Origin: Gonocerus acuteangulatus
Taxonomy: Eukaryota > Arthropoda > Insecta > Hemiptera > Coreidae
DNA: 64,000 nt
Direction: 5' to 3'
Assembly (NCBI GenBank): GCA_946811695.1
Contig: OX328123.1
Location: 36,631,660 to 36,695,659 of the forward strand
This document shows positions 62,998-64,000 of this stretch, one piece after another. The notes beneath the pieces were generated by a model, which was not told the DNA's origin, ran no database searches, and saw only the letters and a program-made list of their open reading frames with translations. The translations under genes and the position numbers were made by a program. The stretch's first letter is position 1; each line of letters begins with the position of its first letter.

Positions 62998-64000
62998 GTC
63001 CGACTCGCAGGAACTGCGTCATCTTAGCGCGGTTACTCACATCTCGAAGAAATGGAATAGATTACCATCACAAATCACAGGAAACTGACAGTAGACAACT
63101 TACACAGAAGCGGATAATTCTTAATCTGTATAAGTCAATACAATTATGTACTTAAAACGTACTTACTCCTCGACTACTGCTGAGAAGGCTCTTTTCTAAA
63201 CAATCAAAAATTCGTTATCATTTTAAGTATCTTGTTTTACTAGCAAATTCGTTTTACTGTTATAATCAACTGTAAATATGTGCTTGATGGCGAATAAAAT
63301 CCATTCTGTCGCGGGTTAAGTCTTTTTATACAATAAGAAATAACAAATGATTAACCACAGCCATCTTGATTACCACAGCCACTCCAAACTTATTACCAAT
63401 ACCTTTCACCGTTTCTTAGCTTATTTTACTACAATACTTATTTTACTGATAAATGCAATTTAAAACAAAAAACTAACAATTAAAAAGTGAGATAAAGAAA
63501 GGGAAAAACCTTTTCAAAACAACAAAACAAACACTTTTTCAGTTTTAAGCGCTTATATCTCTGATTGACTTTGCCCCATCGAATATTGCTTTAGAATCTT
63601 TTTTGTAGAGAATTTAGTAAGCATTCGAATAGTCACCTTCCACTTACCACCGATTTCCCAACAGTTATCGAGATATTTACGAAAAATGTATTAAGATCCG
63701 AAAACTTTTCATGTCTATTAATAAAATAATTTTTTTCGCATACTTCCTTAACTACAAATATAACCAATATTTAAACGTATTAGTTGGGATTAATTTCCAA
63801 GATGTAGAAAATATTTCAATCGAATTCTGCGATTCTAAGTATCCACAAAAAAATAATGACTTACAAAAACATTGATTCCACTTTTCTCAGGAACGGTTAG
63901 AGATATCGCCTTGAAAATGGTTTCATTCGTTTTTCTATGTTAAGAAGCATATAAAACAAGTACCCACAAGCATGTGAACTCAAAAACGTAAGCGTTACGA
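62998..64000 (+). repeat. HL2 element, cut by window end
   Basis: End B at 62998 (GTCCGACTCGCAGGAACTGC), the ACATCTCGAAGAAATGG module shared with 27.0 kb, the GTGGCTGTGG variant in reverse, then core. End A is beyond the window. Confidence 0.75.

Overview
The window reads as nuclear DNA of an arthropod, probably an insect. It is AT-rich, full of (TA)n microsatellites and almost entirely built of transposable elements: Gypsy and Copia LTR elements, LINEs with apurinic-type endonuclease, an R2-clade LINE fragment, tRNA-derived SINEs, hAT and TA-target inverted-repeat elements, and many copies of two related short families with a terminal hairpin. No prokaryotic operon, rRNA gene, CRISPR array or functional tRNA was seen. 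The only stretch that looks like an ordinary host gene is one exon at about 29.4-29.8 kb, encoding a 119-residue secreted protein behind a splice acceptor.

Names used here. HL1 and HL2 are two families with the same plan. End A is TTTT + AGC + hairpin and lies next to a (TA)n tract. End B carries GTCC(G)(A/T)C(A/T)CGCAGGA(A/G)CTGC. Each family has a subterminal inverted repeat shared by its two ends: AGCACTTTCCTC in HL1 and AGCGCGGTTCC in HL2. Strand + means end B on the left and end A on the right. The plan resembles Helentron/DINE-type Helitron derivatives; that assignment is inference.

Layout. 1-1.14 kb: HL2 copy cut by the window edge. 1.49-19.16 kb: one nested tower. A minus-strand Gypsy-like element (TSD AATG, gag but no pol) carries a different LINE in each LTR at the same site. 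Its second ORF is split by a near-complete Copia element (TSD GTGTC), whose 5' LTR holds a solo LTR (TSD ATAC) and whose 3' LTR holds an HL1 copy. 19.2-22.1 kb: mostly unrecognised, with a tRNA-like SINE head. 22.1-29.1 kb: HL2 long copy, HL1 copy, SINE with 13-bp TSD, R2-clade fragment, a third repeat family. 29.3-30.1 kb: host-like exon. 30.1-37.6 kb: HL2 pieces and two giant inverted-repeat elements, one carrying a hAT-type MITE. 37.7-48.2 kb: two halves of one LINE in opposite orientation beside a 333-bp satellite, best explained by an inversion. 48.2-55.6 kb: HL2 pieces, a second Gypsy-like gag, an HL1 copy, a displaced protease fragment. 55.6-64 kb: a dense HL2 cluster including A-A and B-B symmetric derivatives.

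The coding elements are damaged. Copia is closest to intact (one nonsense codon, one double TAA, one frameshift). The LINE ORF2 copies are frameshifted, and one has YADN instead of YADD in the RT active site. HL copies encode no complete protein; two long copies keep a helix-turn-helix-like remnant, and two others share a short coding-like block near end B. Relative ages can be read from nesting: Gypsy before Copia, Copia before HL1 and the solo LTR.
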